From NCBI GenBank assembly GCA_015066045.1, contig SVPD01000012.1:1-55222 (forward strand): DNA of 55,222 bases, written 5' to 3'. This DNA comes from Oscillospiraceae bacterium. GTDB taxonomy: Bacteria > Bacillota > Clostridia > Oscillospirales > Acutalibacteraceae. The position numbers were made by a program, and so were the translations under genes. Below, in pieces: positions 54,881-55,222 of this stretch. The first letter of the stretch is position 1, and the number at the start of each line of letters is the position of its first letter. The notes beneath the pieces are model-generated. The model saw only the letters and a list, made by a program, of their open reading frames with translations. It ran no database searches and had not been told where the DNA came from.

Positions 54881-55020
54881 TGCGCCATAGAGACGCACCG
54901 AAAAATGCATCTCATTTGCTGCGACACAAATTAAACAAATATCAAATTACGGATATAGTTAAATAAGAGAATGCACTTTTACCTAGTTATTCTCCGTATT
55001 TGATATTTAATTTATGTCGC
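54881..55020 (-). promoter_or_regulatory. Candidate attenuator/riboswitch-like leader of the LRR gene
   Basis: In the minus direction: arm A (55020-54993) and arm B (54954-54922) form a long hairpin with small bulges. Its loop contains segment 1 (AAAAGTGCATTCTC, 54980-54967). Segment 2 (GAGATGCATTTTT, 54914-54902) can pair with segment 1 as a pseudoknot. Alternatively its 5' part GAGATGCA can pair with segment 3 (TGCGTCTC, 54898-54891). Segment 3 overlaps the 5' arm of a terminator-like stem GTGCG/CGCAC (54899-54895 with 54885-54881) followed by TTTTT. AAGGAGG of the LRR gene follows at once. These are mutually exclusive structures. No known RNA family is recognised. Confidence 0.5.
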
Positions 55021-55064
55021 AAGAATAATTTACCACAACCGAGCAGAAAAAGCAAGAGAAAAAG

Positions 55065-55091
55065 AAAAAAACAGCCTACTTTCGTAGACTG
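55065..55091 (-). terminator. Terminator of the rRNA operon
   Basis: CAGTCTAC/GTAGGCTG stem with a GAAA loop followed by T7 in the minus direction, about 70 bases after the 23S 3' end. The spacer has the TTTGTTCAGTTTTGAAGG motif common at Firmicutes rRNA processing sites, and no 5S gene. Confidence 0.85.
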
Positions 55092-55162
55092 TCTGATGTA
55101 CCTTCAAAACTGAACAAAGATTAAGTAAAAGAGGAAGTAGTTGTACTTGAACCAAGGAATAT

Positions 55163-55222
55163 GGTCAAGCCCTCGACCTATTAGTATTGCCTAGCTGAAT
55201 GCATCACTGCACTTACACATGC
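55163..55222 (-). rRNA. rrl: 23S ribosomal RNA, 3' end only
   Basis: The reverse complement ends AGGCAATACTAATAGGTCGA followed by GGGCTTGACC, the conserved 3' terminus of Firmicutes 23S rRNA. The rest lies beyond the window. Transcription runs towards the LRR gene. Confidence 0.93.

Overview
The window looks like chromosome of an anaerobic, gut-type Clostridia (Bacillota), most plausibly an uncultured Oscillospirales/Ruminococcaceae-like lineage. This is inferred from gene content and order (SRP RNA-dnaX-ybaB-recR, smpB-ssrA, zapA-U32 peptidase, a yerC-led his operon with the HisZ/short HisG pair), from strong Shine-Dalgarno sites with consensus sigma-A promoters, and from BspA-type surface repeats. 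No phage, conjugative or CRISPR module is visible. Translationally overlapping genes are the rule.

Layout. (1) 1-490: a roughly 280 bp MITE-like palindromic element and a sigma-A promoter. (2) 491-10274, plus strand: a tightly packed catabolic operon (PI-PLC-like enzyme, DUF6440-like protein, GH4 glycosidase, unknown 152 aa protein, PHP-domain phosphoesterase, GPH sugar symporter, zinc ribbon, MBL-fold enzyme, AlkD-like protein), then a very large secreted GH51 arabinofuranosidase. (3) 10362-17697, minus: ilvBNCD followed by a DUF815 ATPase, ridA and a TraX-family gene. (4) 17711-25432, minus: yerC-hisZGDCBHAF-hisIE; hisC carries an apparent single-base frameshift. Upstream lies a candidate small RNA with its own promoter and terminator and an anti-Shine-Dalgarno stretch. 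(5) 25735-31980: asnA, an ECF sigma/anti-sigma pair, a secreted alpha/beta hydrolase and a divergent cell-surface protein of unknown function. (6) 31981-36910: a perfect 74 bp DNA cloverleaf between convergent genes, then serCA, a uracil-type permease and mgtC. (7) 37000-42956: zapA, U32 peptidase, dCMP deaminase, a radical SAM enzyme and a membrane-anchored unknown. (8) 43165-47514: SRP RNA, dnaX-ybaB-recR, an AT-rich pyrophosphatase-like gene between long inverted repeats, smpB and tmRNA. (9) 47620-49844: an AT-rich accessory block (GNAT, XRE regulator, tyrosine phosphatase) with a duplicated terminator. (10) 49950-52618: M28 peptidase with a hairpin-sequestered ribosome binding site, and a MATE transporter. 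(11) 52708-55222: palindromic repeats, a BspA-type leucine-rich repeat surface protein with an attenuator-like leader, and the 3' end of a 23S rRNA gene whose operon seems to terminate without a 5S gene.

How the genes work together. The ilv, his, ser and asnA loci point to prototrophy for branched-chain amino acids, histidine, serine and asparagine, apart from steps not encoded here (histidinol phosphatase, SerB, IlvE). RidA next to ilv fits removal of reactive enamines made in branched-chain synthesis. The first operon looks like import and intracellular breakdown of a glycoside bearing a phosphodiester; the substrate is unknown.

Strongest candidates for something undescribed: the LRR gene leader with three mutually exclusive pairings ending in a terminator (54881-55020), the small RNA at 25455-25583, the cloverleaf at 32054-32127, and the phosphodiester/glycoside operon at 491-7510. 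All are read by eye and none has been compared with a database.
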